The notes below the pieces were generated by a model, which worked only from the letters and a program-made list of their open reading frames with translations, was not told the origin of the DNA and searched no databases. Shown one piece after another: positions 36,907 through 46,594 of a stretch of 64,000 nt of DNA (within the stretch, counting starts at the first letter, position 1; each line of letters opens with the position of its first letter). The stretch comes from Nocardia panacis. GTDB taxonomy: Bacteria > Actinomycetota > Actinomycetes > Mycobacteriales > Mycobacteriaceae. The stretch lies in NCBI RefSeq assembly GCF_003598715.1, contig NZ_QZFU01000041.1, forward strand, positions 1 to 64,000, written 5' to 3'. The translations under genes were made by a program, and so were the position numbers.

Positions 36907-36962
36907 AGCGCGCACCTAGCCCGATTGGTCCGGGCTGGTTGTGCGCTATCACACGGGATGGA

Positions 36963-37853
36963 TCAGGCGGGAGGAGCCAGCAGGACCGAGGCAGCGGCCA
37001 GGCCTTCGGGGCGGAAGACCTTGCCGCCGTAGATGTTCACGCCGCGAACGATGTCGGCGAAGCGGTTCTGATCGCGGAGAGTTTCGACGTTCGAGAGCTG
37101 GTTCGCGAACGACAACGCCTCGGAGACGCCCGCGACGATCACGTAGTCGTCCTTGGCCGCGCCAGCGCCACCCACTTTGTTGACGTTGTTCGACTCCAGG
37201 ATGTCGAACCCGGCCATCCGACCTACGGTGCCGTTCAGCAGCGGCCCCACGCTGCCGAGCTTGTCGGCGTGGATGAAGCGTTCATCGAGCAGTAGCGGAG
37301 ACAGCAACTCCGGAGGGATCGCCAGGTAGCGGCCATTTTTGGTGACCGATGCGCGGTCCAGCTTCTCGCGGAGCTTGACCGCGACGCGGTACATGCTGAG
37401 TTGACCGGCGGTCGCTTTCTCTGGCTCGCCCTCGGTCACGGTGACGCGGCCAAGCTGATTACCGGCCAGAACACCCGCCTGGAGCTGCTTGTACAGGAAC
37501 AGGTCGACCTGGTTCTGAAGCTTGTAGCCTGCGCGCGCGGTAGCCGGGTCCTCGAAGTTCACCGCCGACTGGAGTTCATCGACGTCATTGACACGGAATG
37601 CGAAGTAGTCGCCTTGGTCGATGACCATTGCGGTTTCGCTGTCGGTCAGATCCTCGACGTCGAGATTGGTGTTTTTGTCGTACTTCTTGACCGTCGGGTC
37701 ACCGATCGACGAGACGTGCACGGTGTCGCCCTTCTGGCGAATGGTGCCCTCGTATTTGCGGTTCGCCACCTTGGGCTGACCGAACACCAGGTCTGCCTCG
37801 AACGGCATGAGCACCTGGTCGGACCAGAATTCGGGGATGAAGTTGATAGCCAT
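36963..37853 (-). CDS. Major capsid protein
   Basis: 296 residues. MAINFIPEFWSDQVLMPFEA and KGDTVHVSSIGDPTVKKYDK match the P22-coat/HK97-fold family used by many actinophages. It follows the scaffold gene, with a Shine-Dalgarno (GGAGTG) upstream. Forms the procapsid shell. Confidence 0.92.
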   Translation of the reverse strand: MAINFIPEFWSDQVLMPFEADLVFGQPKVANRKYEGTIRQKGDTVHVSSIGDPTVKKYDKNTNLDVEDLTDSETAMVIDQGDYFAFRVNDVDELQSAVNFEDPATARAGYKLQNQVDLFLYKQLQAGVLAGNQLGRVTVTEGEPEKATAGQLSMYRVAVKLREKLDRASVTKNGRYLAIPPELLSPLLLDERFIHADKLGSVGPLLNGTVGRMAGFDILESNNVNKVGGAGAAKDDYVIVAGVSEALSFANQLSNVETLRDQNRFADIVRGVNIYGGKVFRPEGLAAASVLLAPPA

Positions 37854-37880
37854 GTGGCCACTCCTTGATGGGGGTGCGGG

Positions 37881-38600
37881 TTACTTACGGCCGAGGATCT
37901 GATTTGCTCGGCCTTCCTTGACCGCCTTCACGCGCTCGGACGGCGAAAGGGCCTGGTACTGCGCGTAGGTGAGCTGCCCGGAGTTCTCGCCCCTACCCGA
38001 GCCGGTATCAGCGCCGGAACGTTTCGGGGGCTTGGGTGGCTCCGCCATGGGAGCAAGACGGAACTTCGGGTTCTTCTCGACGGCCTTGGCGATCTCCGTT
38101 GCCACCTGGGCAGTGAAGTCGTCGGCGGTGACGTCGAGTTTGGAGACGGTCGCGGCGAAGGTCCGGGAATCGAGCAGGGCGTCCGCATCGATGTCCTTAC
38201 CGGCAGCGCGGAAGACCGCCAGTTCGATGCGAGCCTCGTTGGCGTCATCGACAGCCGACTTGAGCTGTGTGGTCAGCTTCTTCGGGTCGCTGGCCTCCTC
38301 GGAGACGAAGCCGAACAGCTTGCCGACCTGATTCTTGAACTCGGTCAGGTCGGTTTCGGCCTTGCTCGCGCGGGTGCGGTAATCGGCGGCATCGTTGCGT
38401 GCGGACCGCAGCCGCGGATCTTCGGCCTGACTGCCCTTCGGCTCACCGGTGCCGCCTTCACCACCTTCCGTGGCATCGACACCAACGGAACCCTGTCCGG
38501 TGCTCTGCGGCGCATCCGGAGTGTCGAGCGCGGTTTCGCTGTCGACGTCGGCGGTCTCGGGCGCGGCGGTCTGTTCGGTTGCGAGCTGGGCGGTAGACAT
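37881..38600 (-). CDS. Scaffolding protein
   Basis: 239 residues, acidic and Gly/Glu-rich in the first third, then coiled coil (YRTRASKAETDLTEFKNQVG), then a basic tail (SERVKAVKEGRANQILGRK). Composition and position before the major capsid gene are those of a scaffold. Confidence 0.88.
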   Translation of the reverse strand: MSTAQLATEQTAAPETADVDSETALDTPDAPQSTGQGSVGVDATEGGEGGTGEPKGSQAEDPRLRSARNDAADYRTRASKAETDLTEFKNQVGKLFGFVSEEASDPKKLTTQLKSAVDDANEARIELAVFRAAGKDIDADALLDSRTFAATVSKLDVTADDFTAQVATEIAKAVEKNPKFRLAPMAEPPKPPKRSGADTGSGRGENSGQLTYAQYQALSPSERVKAVKEGRANQILGRK

Positions 38601-38703
38601 GGCGAACCCTCCTGGGGTACTGGGTGATTTGGTTCGTCCGCGCCAGGCGGTGCATGAACGCGCCCCGCCAGCGAATATGGGGCGCGGGTATCGGGGTTGG
38701 TAG

Positions 38704-38877
38704 CTACTCGGTGCGGGGCACGTCGAGCGCGTGCTTCAGTCTTCCGCGTAACCACATTCGGGCCAGCAGCTCACGAGAACTACCGGCTGGGGCTGGCGTG
38801 TGCGGATTGACGGCGTCCGCCTGTCCGGCGGCTTCCAAACCCTCTTGATACGCGCGGTAGAGGTCGCGTCCGCTCAT
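38704..38877 (-). CDS. Small phage protein of 57 residues
   Basis: Starts ATG 38877, overlapping the stop of the minor capsid gene as ATGA, and ends TAG 38704-38706. Sequence begins MSGRDLYRAYQEGLEAAGQA and has a basic, helical C-terminal half (LLARMWLRGRLKHALDV). The overlap and codon use suggest a real gene. Function unknown. Confidence 0.75.
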   Translation of the reverse strand: MSGRDLYRAYQEGLEAAGQADAVNPHTPAPAGSSRELLARMWLRGRLKHALDVPRTE

Positions 38878-40676
38878 CGCAGGAAATCCCCTCTCGCGCT
38901 TCGTATCCGGTTGGCCTCATGCGGGTCGAGCAGATCGGCTTTGAACTCGTCGAGAGTCGGTCGGCCATGCTGGTCCCAGTAGGCGCGCAGTTCTTCCGAA
39001 GCGTACTTCTCGGCGGTCTTGGCGTTGCCGAACCAGAGTGAGCGCGGGTCGATACCGGCGGCCTGCCCGGCCTTCGACAGCATGTAGCCGTTCGTGGCTT
39101 CCTCGGCGGCAAGCCAATTCGTGTAGGCGTGGTCCTTGAAGGCGTGACGGGCAAGATCGTTGAACGACTTCCCCTCGTACCCTTGCCCGCGAAGCATCGA
39201 GATCGCCGCTTGCGAACGCTGGGTCTTCACCGAGATTCCGTACGCCTTCTCGACGGCGGATTCATGATCCCAACCGTCGGCCGTGAGCTTGTCGTACTCG
39301 CGCTCGTATCCGGCCCACCGCGCGGTCTGCTTGGCGGCGAGCTTGCGGCGGTGCAGATCCTCGGCGTCGATGCGGTCGAGGAGGTCCATGTCGAGATCGT
39401 TGACGGCTCGTTCGGCGAGGTCGGCAAGCTGCTGCTCGTCCAGGTGCTCCAACTCGCGCTTGCGGCGCGCAAGTTTCGTATCCGCTTTGGCCGCTGCTGG
39501 TTTGGTGTCGATCTCCGGCGAGAGCTCCCGGCGGATCAGTCGGGTTGTCGTCTGCGCGTTGTCTCCGTCGCCCTGGCGCAGTTGCTCGCGTTGGGGGCGG
39601 CGGGTGACGCCGGTCCGCTCGACATGGTCGCGGATAGCAGTTCGGCGGGCACGAATCTTCGCCGCTGCCGCCCTCTTCGCGTCGGGCGTGATCGCGGCGG
39701 CCTGCTGCCGTTTCGCGTCGCGGACTTGTCGTTCCAGACGGCGCCGCTCCTGTTCGTCGGCGTAGCCCTGCTCGTCGTACGGTTCAACGTTCGGACGCGG
39801 TGCACCAGGAACCCATAAGGTGTGGGTGTGCCTGCAATTCGGATGATGCAGGCCAGCGGATTCCGCCTCCTTCATCGTCGCGGCAACCGTTTCGGTCACC
39901 GTCGCACCGGTCAACGGAGATATGGCGTCTACCTTGCCGTTCGGGGTGCGGCCGGTCAGCGAAACGATGCGCCCCTCGAACTTTCGGCACTGCGGTGCCG
40001 GGCGAGGATGGCTGGAGATGACGACCAGGTCGTAGCCGCGCTCCAGCAACCGGTCCGTGTGCCCCTGTTTCAAGGCGCGCAGTGCGGCGGTGCGCACGGC
40101 CATCTCGGCGTAGGTGTCGATCCGCCAGTTCCGCCCGGCCTTGTCGCGGAAGCTGTTGATCCCGCGCGCCGCGAACTGGTCGAGGGCGGCTTGTGTCGCT
40201 TCGCGTCGGGTGCCGACGCCGGTCACGATACGCCCCGCGACATCGCCGACGATCTGGCGGTAGCTGTCGACCGTCGATCGCAGGATTTGCGAATGCGTCG
40301 ACACGACAGCCGCAGTGGCTTCGGCCGCGAGTGCGGCCACGGCCTCTTGGGAGACCACTGGGGCGGGTGCGGTGGACGGCGGCCCTGGGATATCTCCGTC
40401 AGCGGCGGCGATACCGGTTGCGTGCGCGGCCAGCAGTGCGGCCTCGATCTGTTCTGCGACAAGTGGATCGAGGGATAGCAGGAATCCGCGGGCGTCCTTG
40501 GACAGGCGGGCGATCTCGCCGAGCTGCACGCTCACCCACTGCGGGGTGTCGATACCCTTCTCAATCGCCTTGGCAATGCGGGCGAGAAGTTGTACCTCGG
40601 CATCCGCGTAGATCTGGGCGACTCCGTCCTGCAACCCTGCTACTGCGGCGGGCTCGAATGCCATCGGCTGACCCAC
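38874..40676 (-). CDS. Minor capsid protein (Phage_min_cap2 / MuF-like) with long C-terminal extension
   Basis: 600 residues. The N-terminal ~310 residues match the minor capsid family: VVISSHPRPAPQCRKFEGRI and LHHPNCRHTHTLWVPG. After ~340 the protein becomes charged and helical, and a C-terminal part (AAISMLRGQGYEGKSFNDLA) may be a separate domain. Follows the portal gene by 6 bp. An ATG 12 bp downstream is an alternative start. Confidence 0.87.
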   Translation of the reverse strand: MGQPMAFEPAAVAGLQDGVAQIYADAEVQLLARIAKAIEKGIDTPQWVSVQLGEIARLSKDARGFLLSLDPLVAEQIEAALLAAHATGIAAADGDIPGPPSTAPAPVVSQEAVAALAAEATAAVVSTHSQILRSTVDSYRQIVGDVAGRIVTGVGTRREATQAALDQFAARGINSFRDKAGRNWRIDTYAEMAVRTAALRALKQGHTDRLLERGYDLVVISSHPRPAPQCRKFEGRIVSLTGRTPNGKVDAISPLTGATVTETVAATMKEAESAGLHHPNCRHTHTLWVPGAPRPNVEPYDEQGYADEQERRRLERQVRDAKRQQAAAITPDAKRAAAAKIRARRTAIRDHVERTGVTRRPQREQLRQGDGDNAQTTTRLIRRELSPEIDTKPAAAKADTKLARRKRELEHLDEQQLADLAERAVNDLDMDLLDRIDAEDLHRRKLAAKQTARWAGYEREYDKLTADGWDHESAVEKAYGISVKTQRSQAAISMLRGQGYEGKSFNDLARHAFKDHAYTNWLAAEEATNGYMLSKAGQAAGIDPRSLWFGNAKTAEKYASEELRAYWDQHGRPTLDEFKADLLDPHEANRIRSARGDFLR

Positions 40677-40682
40677 CTTCTG

Positions 40683-42350
40683 CTATGCAGCGAACAGCAG
40701 CTCCTCGCTGTCGTCCTCTTCGTCGTCGGTGGTGCGAGGTTCGTCGTCGACCGGTTCTTCCTCGGCGGCATCACGTTGAGAGAACGGTTGATCTGCGCCC
40801 AACCTCAGCGGATCAGCGACCGCGCCTTCGTCGAGAATCCGAGCGACTTCGTGTGCGACCTGCTGGTCGTCATAGTCGGGATTCAGGTAGCGGACCTTCC
40901 ATTCCGTGGATGCCGCTTTCGCGGATTCGAGCGCCTGGAGGGTCTGCCCCTTGGACTGCACCGATTCACGCGCGGCGGGCGGCCAGTGCACTTCGAGTTC
41001 CTGACCCACGACCGCGCCGGTCTCGAACACAGCGGCATCGACTTCGATCAGCGTGCGTGCGGCCCTTGTCAGTACGGCCTTCCAGATGCCGGAGCGGGTC
41101 TTGAACGTCGCGGTGCTGGCGTCCTTCTTCGCGTCCACTTCGGTAGCGGTCATGGCCGCGCCGGAGTCGTCCGAGAGGCCGAAGGTATACGGGGAGAACC
41201 CGACTCGGCGCAGGATGGCGCGCAGGAATCCTTCGCTGGTGCGGAGGTGGTCGTCGACTCGGATCGCGAATTGGTGCGCCTCGATGACCGGGCTACCGTT
41301 CGGGACGCCGCCGACCTTCTCGTACACCTCCTGTTCGACGTTGAAGGCCGTGCCCTTGCCTGGCCCCTTCACCTCGAGCAGGTGCTCGGAGACCATCAGC
41401 CGAGCCTTGGCCAGGCGCACGTCACGCGCGAGCGAGGAGTAAGTTTCGTCGATCTGGTCCATCAGGCCGATCACGGCCGGGTCGCCTATATCGGAGCGGC
41501 CGAAGTGCCGCAGAGTGCCCTTGCCGCGAAACACGGGGTTGGGCAAAGCGTTCGGGAAGTAGAAGGCGGTCAGGCCAGCGGTACCGGTGTCGATGTAGCC
41601 TTCGTCGTTGACGGGAATACCCTCGGTCTCGGGATGCTCCCATAGTTCGATCCGTCCGCCGAGCGTGATGGCGGTGCCTTCGTACAGGCCGTGATAGATC
41701 CGGCCGTACACCTGCCTCTGGGTACCGTCGCTGTAGAACTCGGTGAAACCCGGCTCGTGCCGTTCCAGATGCCGTAGCACGCGATCCTCGGCCTCATTCT
41801 GGTCGACGACTTCCCAGAAGGTCACCGCGGACAGTTCGCCGTAGATGAACTCGGGCACAGCTTGATCGGCATCGACGAAATCGAGCCAGGCGTGGTCCTT
41901 GACCGCAGTGTTCCACACGATGCGCGCGTAGACGCCGCCCAGCGCCGAGCCCGATTCCGCGCCTTGGAGCATCGCCGAGTGCATATGCGGCGAGTTGAGG
42001 ATCTTGTCGATGCGCTCACGGGCCTCGTCGTTCGCGTCCTGGTCGTCGGCGGCAACCCGAAAAGCGACGGGATCGGGTAGCAGTAGCGACGCGGCGGTCT
42101 GCACGATATCGGCGGCCACCGGGATATGGATCTGTCGAATCTGGTTCGACACATCGGGTTTCGTACCCCAGAACAGGCGTTTGATCCGATCGCGCCACGT
42201 CGCACCCAGGCCTGAACGGGTCGGTTCGCCGTGGCTCGCCGACAGCTTCTCGGCGTCGCCCTCCCACCACACCTGGCAGTTGGCGAACATCCGGAAAGCG
42301 GGGGAGAGGTGGCGGGGCGGCCAAGGAGTGTTCGCGGTCGGCAACGGCAT
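40683..42350 (-). CDS. Portal protein
   Basis: 555 residues. FGRSDIGDPAVIGLMDQIDE and GKGTAFNVEQEVYEKVGG, with an acidic C-terminal tail (DDEPRTTDDEEDDSEELL), are typical of actinophage portals. Lies 2 bp after the large terminase gene. Forms the dodecameric DNA-entry ring. Confidence 0.92.
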   Translation of the reverse strand: MPLPTANTPWPPRHLSPAFRMFANCQVWWEGDAEKLSASHGEPTRSGLGATWRDRIKRLFWGTKPDVSNQIRQIHIPVAADIVQTAASLLLPDPVAFRVAADDQDANDEARERIDKILNSPHMHSAMLQGAESGSALGGVYARIVWNTAVKDHAWLDFVDADQAVPEFIYGELSAVTFWEVVDQNEAEDRVLRHLERHEPGFTEFYSDGTQRQVYGRIYHGLYEGTAITLGGRIELWEHPETEGIPVNDEGYIDTGTAGLTAFYFPNALPNPVFRGKGTLRHFGRSDIGDPAVIGLMDQIDETYSSLARDVRLAKARLMVSEHLLEVKGPGKGTAFNVEQEVYEKVGGVPNGSPVIEAHQFAIRVDDHLRTSEGFLRAILRRVGFSPYTFGLSDDSGAAMTATEVDAKKDASTATFKTRSGIWKAVLTRAARTLIEVDAAVFETGAVVGQELEVHWPPAARESVQSKGQTLQALESAKAASTEWKVRYLNPDYDDQQVAHEVARILDEGAVADPLRLGADQPFSQRDAAEEEPVDDEPRTTDDEEDDSEELLFAA

Positions 42351-42352
42351 AG

Positions 42353-43660
42353 CTAGGCTGCCTCCTTGGCTGCGGGGATCGGAGTTGAAAGGTGCGAGAA
42401 CCAGCGGAATTGCGAGGACACGACGGCGTATCGCAGGGCATCGCAGAAGTGGTCGTCGAGCTTGACCGGCTTGTCGATCCCCTTCTCCGACTGCTTGGAA
42501 TCCCAGACATAGCCGTGGATTTCATTCAGCAGTCGTTCGCAGCGGTCGGAGATAAGCAACTGTCTGGTGGAGAACAGAGCGGCGACGGTACGGATACCGT
42601 CGAGCACTTCGTTTGTGGCGTCGGCGACGCGGGCGGTGTCGTCGCGGTAGAGCTGGAGCTTGAAACTCGCGGCGGCCGGGTCGACGAACACCCACTCGGG
42701 TTCGTGTTTGGTATCGCGCAGCCACTCCGCCAGCGCCGCAGACAGTTCGGCGTCGGTGCCACGCGGCGGTGACCATTCGTCGATCGCATACAGACGTCCG
42801 TCCGCGCCGATCCCTAGCAGGATTCCGGCGGTCGGGTTCGTCGTTCCGTAGTCGATTCCCAGCGCCAGGACCCGCGACATCTGGGGCAGGTTACCGTGGG
42901 GCACTTTGTGTTCGGCCTCGTCGAAGGATTCGTAGATCGCTCCATCGGCGACAACCCACTTCCCCAACACGAACCGCAGGTACCAGACGCCGGTGTAGCT
43001 GGACTTCAGCGAGGCGACGAAATCCGGGTCGAGGTTCGGGTTGTCATCCAGGATGAACGTGAACCGGTGCAGATCCAGCGGTCGATCCGGGTCACCGGCC
43101 TGGAGTCGAGCGAAGTCTCCTCGGCGGTCAATGATGCTGCCGTCATCGCGAATCCAGAATTTCGCCCGGTCGAGCCATTGCGTCTTGAACCAGTGCCGGG
43201 GCGACTCCGGGTTGCCCGTGGCGAACATCTGTGCGCCGGGGACCGAGAGTCGGGAGAAAAGCATGTTCCAGTACGACTCCGGCAGGGTCGGCGCCTCATC
43301 GACATACGCCCCTGCCAGGGTCAGGCCCTGAATCTTGGTGCGGGCGGCCTCGTTGTTCGCGCCGACGAGGATCACTATGCGCCCGCAGATGTTGACGGTG
43401 CCGTTGCCTCTGTTGATTGAGACGCGGCCCGGTCCAAGCATTTCCTGAATCGGCAGGATCAGGTTGTTGATGATGGTGCGCTCGGTGCGGCCGGTCATGA
43501 GAAGCGTTCCGGGCGGCCCCTTGCGGCAGTAGCGAATCCAGTCGATCAGAGAGCAGATCGTTTTCGACGAACGCACCGAGCCTTCGTACACGTTCAGGCG
43601 CGCGGTCGAGTTTTGCACGGCGAGGAGCTGCTTGCCGACGAGCGGCCGGATCGCACTCAT
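42353..43660 (-). CDS. terL: Terminase large subunit
   Basis: 435 residues from ATG 43660. Walker A-like YEGSVRSSKT near residue 30, Walker B GAYVDEAPTLPE near 120, and nuclease motif ALGIDYGTTNPTAGIL near 270. It packs and cuts phage DNA. It overlaps the small terminase gene by 4 bp. Confidence 0.95.
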   Translation of the reverse strand: MSAIRPLVGKQLLAVQNSTARLNVYEGSVRSSKTICSLIDWIRYCRKGPPGTLLMTGRTERTIINNLILPIQEMLGPGRVSINRGNGTVNICGRIVILVGANNEAARTKIQGLTLAGAYVDEAPTLPESYWNMLFSRLSVPGAQMFATGNPESPRHWFKTQWLDRAKFWIRDDGSIIDRRGDFARLQAGDPDRPLDLHRFTFILDDNPNLDPDFVASLKSSYTGVWYLRFVLGKWVVADGAIYESFDEAEHKVPHGNLPQMSRVLALGIDYGTTNPTAGILLGIGADGRLYAIDEWSPPRGTDAELSAALAEWLRDTKHEPEWVFVDPAAASFKLQLYRDDTARVADATNEVLDGIRTVAALFSTRQLLISDRCERLLNEIHGYVWDSKQSEKGIDKPVKLDDHFCDALRYAVVSSQFRWFSHLSTPIPAAKEAA

Positions 43661-44100
43661 GCCGCCTGCCCGAGTTCGCCGGGATCGCTGGTGGCACTGC
43701 CGAGCATCGCGTCCAGCCATACGTCCACGGCGGGCAGGTCTTTCCCGTCATGCAACATCTTCTGTGCGGCGAGCTGGTCGAGACCGGTGTACTTCGTGCG
43801 GCGCTCCATGATCTTCAGGGCGCGGTCGATTGCTTGCAGGTCGCCGCGCGATGCCTTCTTCCAGATGCCGAGCAGCATGGCGTCCAGCCGGGAGATTTCC
43901 AGCGAGAGCATGGATTCCGCGGGCTCTCGCGTGAGTTCTTTCATCGACTCTTCGACGTAGGAGTGCGCGGTCGAGGTGGAGATGTCCAGCGCTTGGGCGA
44001 TCTGCCGGTAGTTGGCTCCCGTCTCGCGAAGCTGGAGCGCTTGGGCCATTCGTTTGCGCTTGTCGATGGATTCGGGGCTGGTTCTGCTTTTGCCTGGCAC
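43657..44100 (-). CDS. terS: Terminase small subunit
   Basis: 147 residues from GTG 44100, preceded by GAGGAGG. The N-terminal HTH is GANYRQIAQALDISTSTAHS, followed by an oligomerisation region. Binds the packaging site. First gene of the late operon. Confidence 0.88.
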   Translation of the reverse strand: MPGKSRTSPESIDKRKRMAQALQLRETGANYRQIAQALDISTSTAHSYVEESMKELTREPAESMLSLEISRLDAMLLGIWKKASRGDLQAIDRALKIMERRTKYTGLDQLAAQKMLHDGKDLPAVDVWLDAMLGSATSDPGELGQAA

Positions 44101-44567
44101 CGGGGTGCCTCCTCGCGGTGCGTCGGACGCACCAGGCGGCCGGATGCGGTGGCCGGGCCGTCTGGGCGGGCCGTCCTCGCCCCTCCCAGCGAGGCCGGGC
44201 CTCATCCGCCAATGAGCGCTGTAGTTGTGCGCGGGGGCGGCCTTGCTGAGGAGGAGCGAGGAAAGTGCGACGCCCCCGCTACGACCGGTGGGGAATCCGG
44301 GAGCGGGGGCGTCTGTGGAGGGCGCGTGGTGCGAACACCGCCTGCTGCCCTCGGCTCTATCAGGCGCTATGCGGAGGAATGCACGCGACGCCGATGGCTG
44401 GAGTCTATCGGTGGGTCTGCGACACTGCGGATTTGGAGTCGCACTCTGCCGCACACGCGTGACTTCGGTACTGTGTCTATCGCCCCTGAGAATCCTCCTC
44501 CGATCTCCACAAATGGTGGAGCGAGGCTGCTCGCTATGTCCTCACTCTGCCAGGACAGGACTTTTCA
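44101..44567. other. Gene-free stretch between terminase and cargo island
   Basis: No gene is supported here. It holds a 17-bp palindrome at 44117-44133 (8-bp arms) and a larger inverted repeat at 44269-44313. The phage cos site or late promoter may lie here, since packaging sites are often beside terS. Confidence 0.5.
44269..44313. terminator. 12-bp perfect inverted repeat
   Basis: GACGCCCCCGCT (44269-44280) pairs with 44302-44313 across a 21-nt loop. It may terminate transcription or form part of the packaging region. Confidence 0.4.
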
Positions 44568-44759
44568 GTGAATTTGCTTGGGGCCTTGGCGGGAGTTGCT
44601 GGGTTGATCACTGCGTCGGCTGCTGCGGTCGCACGGATCAGGATTGCTAGAGCGAAGGCGGCCGTGGCCGAGCAAGCTGTGAGGGATCTCCCGCCAGAGC
44701 AGCGCTCGGCGGTAATCCATGCTCTAACAATGCTTCTCACGACACGTAAGGATCTATGA
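44568..44759 (+). CDS. Small membrane-anchored protein, unknown
   Basis: 63 residues from GTG 44568. One membrane helix (LLGALAGVAGLITASAAAVA) and a basic, helical tail ending TLLTTRKDL. Weak Shine-Dalgarno (CAGGACAGG). Left border of the cargo island. Not recognised. Confidence 0.5.
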   Translation: MNLLGALAGVAGLITASAAAVARIRIARAKAAVAEQAVRDLPPEQRSAVIHALTMLLTTRKDL

Positions 44760-44786
44760 GAGGGAGGAGATCGGGCCGTGCCATGG

Positions 44787-44969
44787 TCAAGCCCGACGCT
44801 GCACACGAGAGGACGCTTCGGCCGTGCAGGTTCGCTGGTCTGGTTTTCCGGCCCACTGTCCGATGGCTTCGGCGAACCGAATGAGCAGATCTACCGGCGG
44901 TGAGTCAAACGACAAGTCAATCTTCGTGGTGTGCTGCTCTGGAATCCGCTGTGGTAGTTCGCTACTCAT
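44787..44969 (-). CDS. Possible small protein of 60 residues
   Basis: From ATG 44969 with AGGGGAAG upstream. The middle part reads HTTKIDLSFDSPPVDLLIRF. It lies 230 bp before the NUDIX gene on the other strand. If the radical SAM enzyme acts on a peptide, this would be one short peptide to test; there is no direct evidence. Confidence 0.4.
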   Translation of the reverse strand: MSSELPQRIPEQHTTKIDLSFDSPPVDLLIRFAEAIGQWAGKPDQRTCTAEASSRVQRRA

Positions 44970-45198
44970 GGCTTCCCCTTGCGGTTCGATGCGCCTCTTG
45001 ATGTTGGCCGAATGACGTTCTGGCGGTAGTTGAAGTGTCGAGTTCTGCGACTTCAACGGCCATGCTCGTTCGCGATTCGTCGATATGCATTCGACGCATA
45101 ACCTGCTCGCGTTGAACGAACTACGCTCGGAGCGCTTGACCCACAGTTGCTTCAGCGGTCCAGTTCAACACATACGTTTCGTTCTGAAGGGAGATGTC

Positions 45199-45663
45199 TT
45201 GGAAACGACAGTCGAGCCGAGTCAGACGGCAAAGCCGCAGCGACACAAGGTCACCGGTGACGTGCACCTGATCCTGCGTCGTGGCGATGAGGTGCTGTTC
45301 GGGCAACGCCAGAACACCGGGTACGAGGATGGCGCGTGGCATTTGCCTTCCGGTCATCTCGAAGCCGATGAGTCGGTTGTCGAGGCACTGATTCGGGAGG
45401 CTGATGAGGAGATCGGGGTGCGTATCGTGCCTGCGGATGTCCGCTTCAGCCACATCATGCACAACTCGTCGTCCGGTGGTCGGGTGGCGTTCTTCTTCAC
45501 GGTGGACCGCTGGGATGGTGAGCCGACCAATCGCGAACCGGACAAATGCGCTGCACTGGAGTTCTTTCCGATCCGGGACCTGCCCGACCACATGATTGAG
45601 TACTGTCGTGCGGCTATGGGGCACGTGAGCGATGACGAGCCCTTCTCGGCATTCGGCTGGTAG
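45199..45663 (+). CDS. NUDIX hydrolase of the cargo island
   Basis: 154 residues from TTG 45199, with GAAGGGA 6 bp upstream; the open frame extends to 45085 but without a good start. The Nudix box GHLEADESVVEALIREADEE-IGV is complete. DGAWHLPSGHLEADES is typical of actinobacterial NTP/nucleotide-sugar NUDIX enzymes. The next gene starts 5 bp later, so the two are an operon. Substrate unknown. Confidence 0.88.
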   Translation: METTVEPSQTAKPQRHKVTGDVHLILRRGDEVLFGQRQNTGYEDGAWHLPSGHLEADESVVEALIREADEEIGVRIVPADVRFSHIMHNSSSGGRVAFFFTVDRWDGEPTNREPDKCAALEFFPIRDLPDHMIEYCRAAMGHVSDDEPFSAFGW

Positions 45664-45667
45664 CACT

Positions 45668-46594
45668 ATGACCACGCAAGACAGACCGGTGGTGTGCATC
45701 AGCTATCTGGCATCAGCCGAGCTGTGGAGCGTGCCGAAGTTCCCCGCCGTGAATCACGGAGCCGAAATCCGGGCAACGGAGATGTCTATCGCGGCAGACG
45801 GTCCCATGGTCGCGGCAGTGTTGGCGGCGCTGGAAGTGCCGACCCTGCTCGTGGCAAACGATTTCGGCAGTGACGAGGCGGGCCGACGAGTCGGGCACTG
45901 GCTACAGCAACACGGCGTTGGCGCGACGGCTGTAGCCAGTACCGACTACGCAACTCGGCGAGTCGTGGTTGTCTCCGACGGTGACCACACCCGCACGTGG
46001 TTCGCCTACCTTCCGGGAGTGGCCGACGCGCTGGAGCGGGTGGATTTATCCAGCATCGCCACGGCTTCGTTCGTATATCTTGACGCCTACCAGCTCATCG
46101 AGGCTGCGGCGATACGAGTGATCAGGACTGTCCGTGCCCACGGGCAGCGCCTGTTCGTCAACCTCGGAGGGATTCCACTGTCCGACGCACTGCGGCACGA
46201 GTTGGCGGGATACTCGAATCTGCTGATCCAAACCAACATCGACGATGACGACCACGTCGAGGCTCCGAGCGTGGCCCGAAGATTGCTCGAGTGGACATGC
46301 GCGGACTGGGTCATCGTGACCACGGGCCGCTACGGCGCGCTCGCCGCCAGCCACTCGCAGTTGCTGACTACCTCGGCGGTTCCGGTCGAGGTCCGCCATA
46401 CCCATTGCGCGGGAGCCGCGTTCTCTGGTGGACTCCTCTACGGACTGCACGCCGGTATGCCGATGCGGCGCAGCCTGATGCTCGCCTCGGCGAGCGGGGC
46501 GCTTCGCTGCGTTCGCGACCAAAGCGCCCCGCTGCCTTCACTTCACGATCTCGAATCGCTTGTCACACTGCTGGCGCGCCCCGCTTCCAACTAG
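45668..46594 (+). CDS. PfkB-like sugar/nucleoside kinase, catalytic Asp replaced
   Basis: 308 residues from ATG 45668. The fold is readable: VPTLLVANDFGSDEAGRRVG, ADWVIVTTGRYGALA, and the C-terminal signature. Where PfkB enzymes have GAGD, this protein has HCAGAAFSGG (244-254), so the catalytic Asp is Ala250. The N-terminal GG...N substrate motif is also missing. It may be a binding or regulatory protein, or use another residue. Its stop overlaps the convergent cupin gene stop. Confidence 0.78.
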   Translation: MTTQDRPVVCISYLASAELWSVPKFPAVNHGAEIRATEMSIAADGPMVAAVLAALEVPTLLVANDFGSDEAGRRVGHWLQQHGVGATAVASTDYATRRVVVVSDGDHTRTWFAYLPGVADALERVDLSSIATASFVYLDAYQLIEAAAIRVIRTVRAHGQRLFVNLGGIPLSDALRHELAGYSNLLIQTNIDDDDHVEAPSVARRLLEWTCADWVIVTTGRYGALAASHSQLLTTSAVPVEVRHTHCAGAAFSGGLLYGLHAGMPMRRSLMLASASGALRCVRDQSAPLPSLHDLESLVTLLARPASN

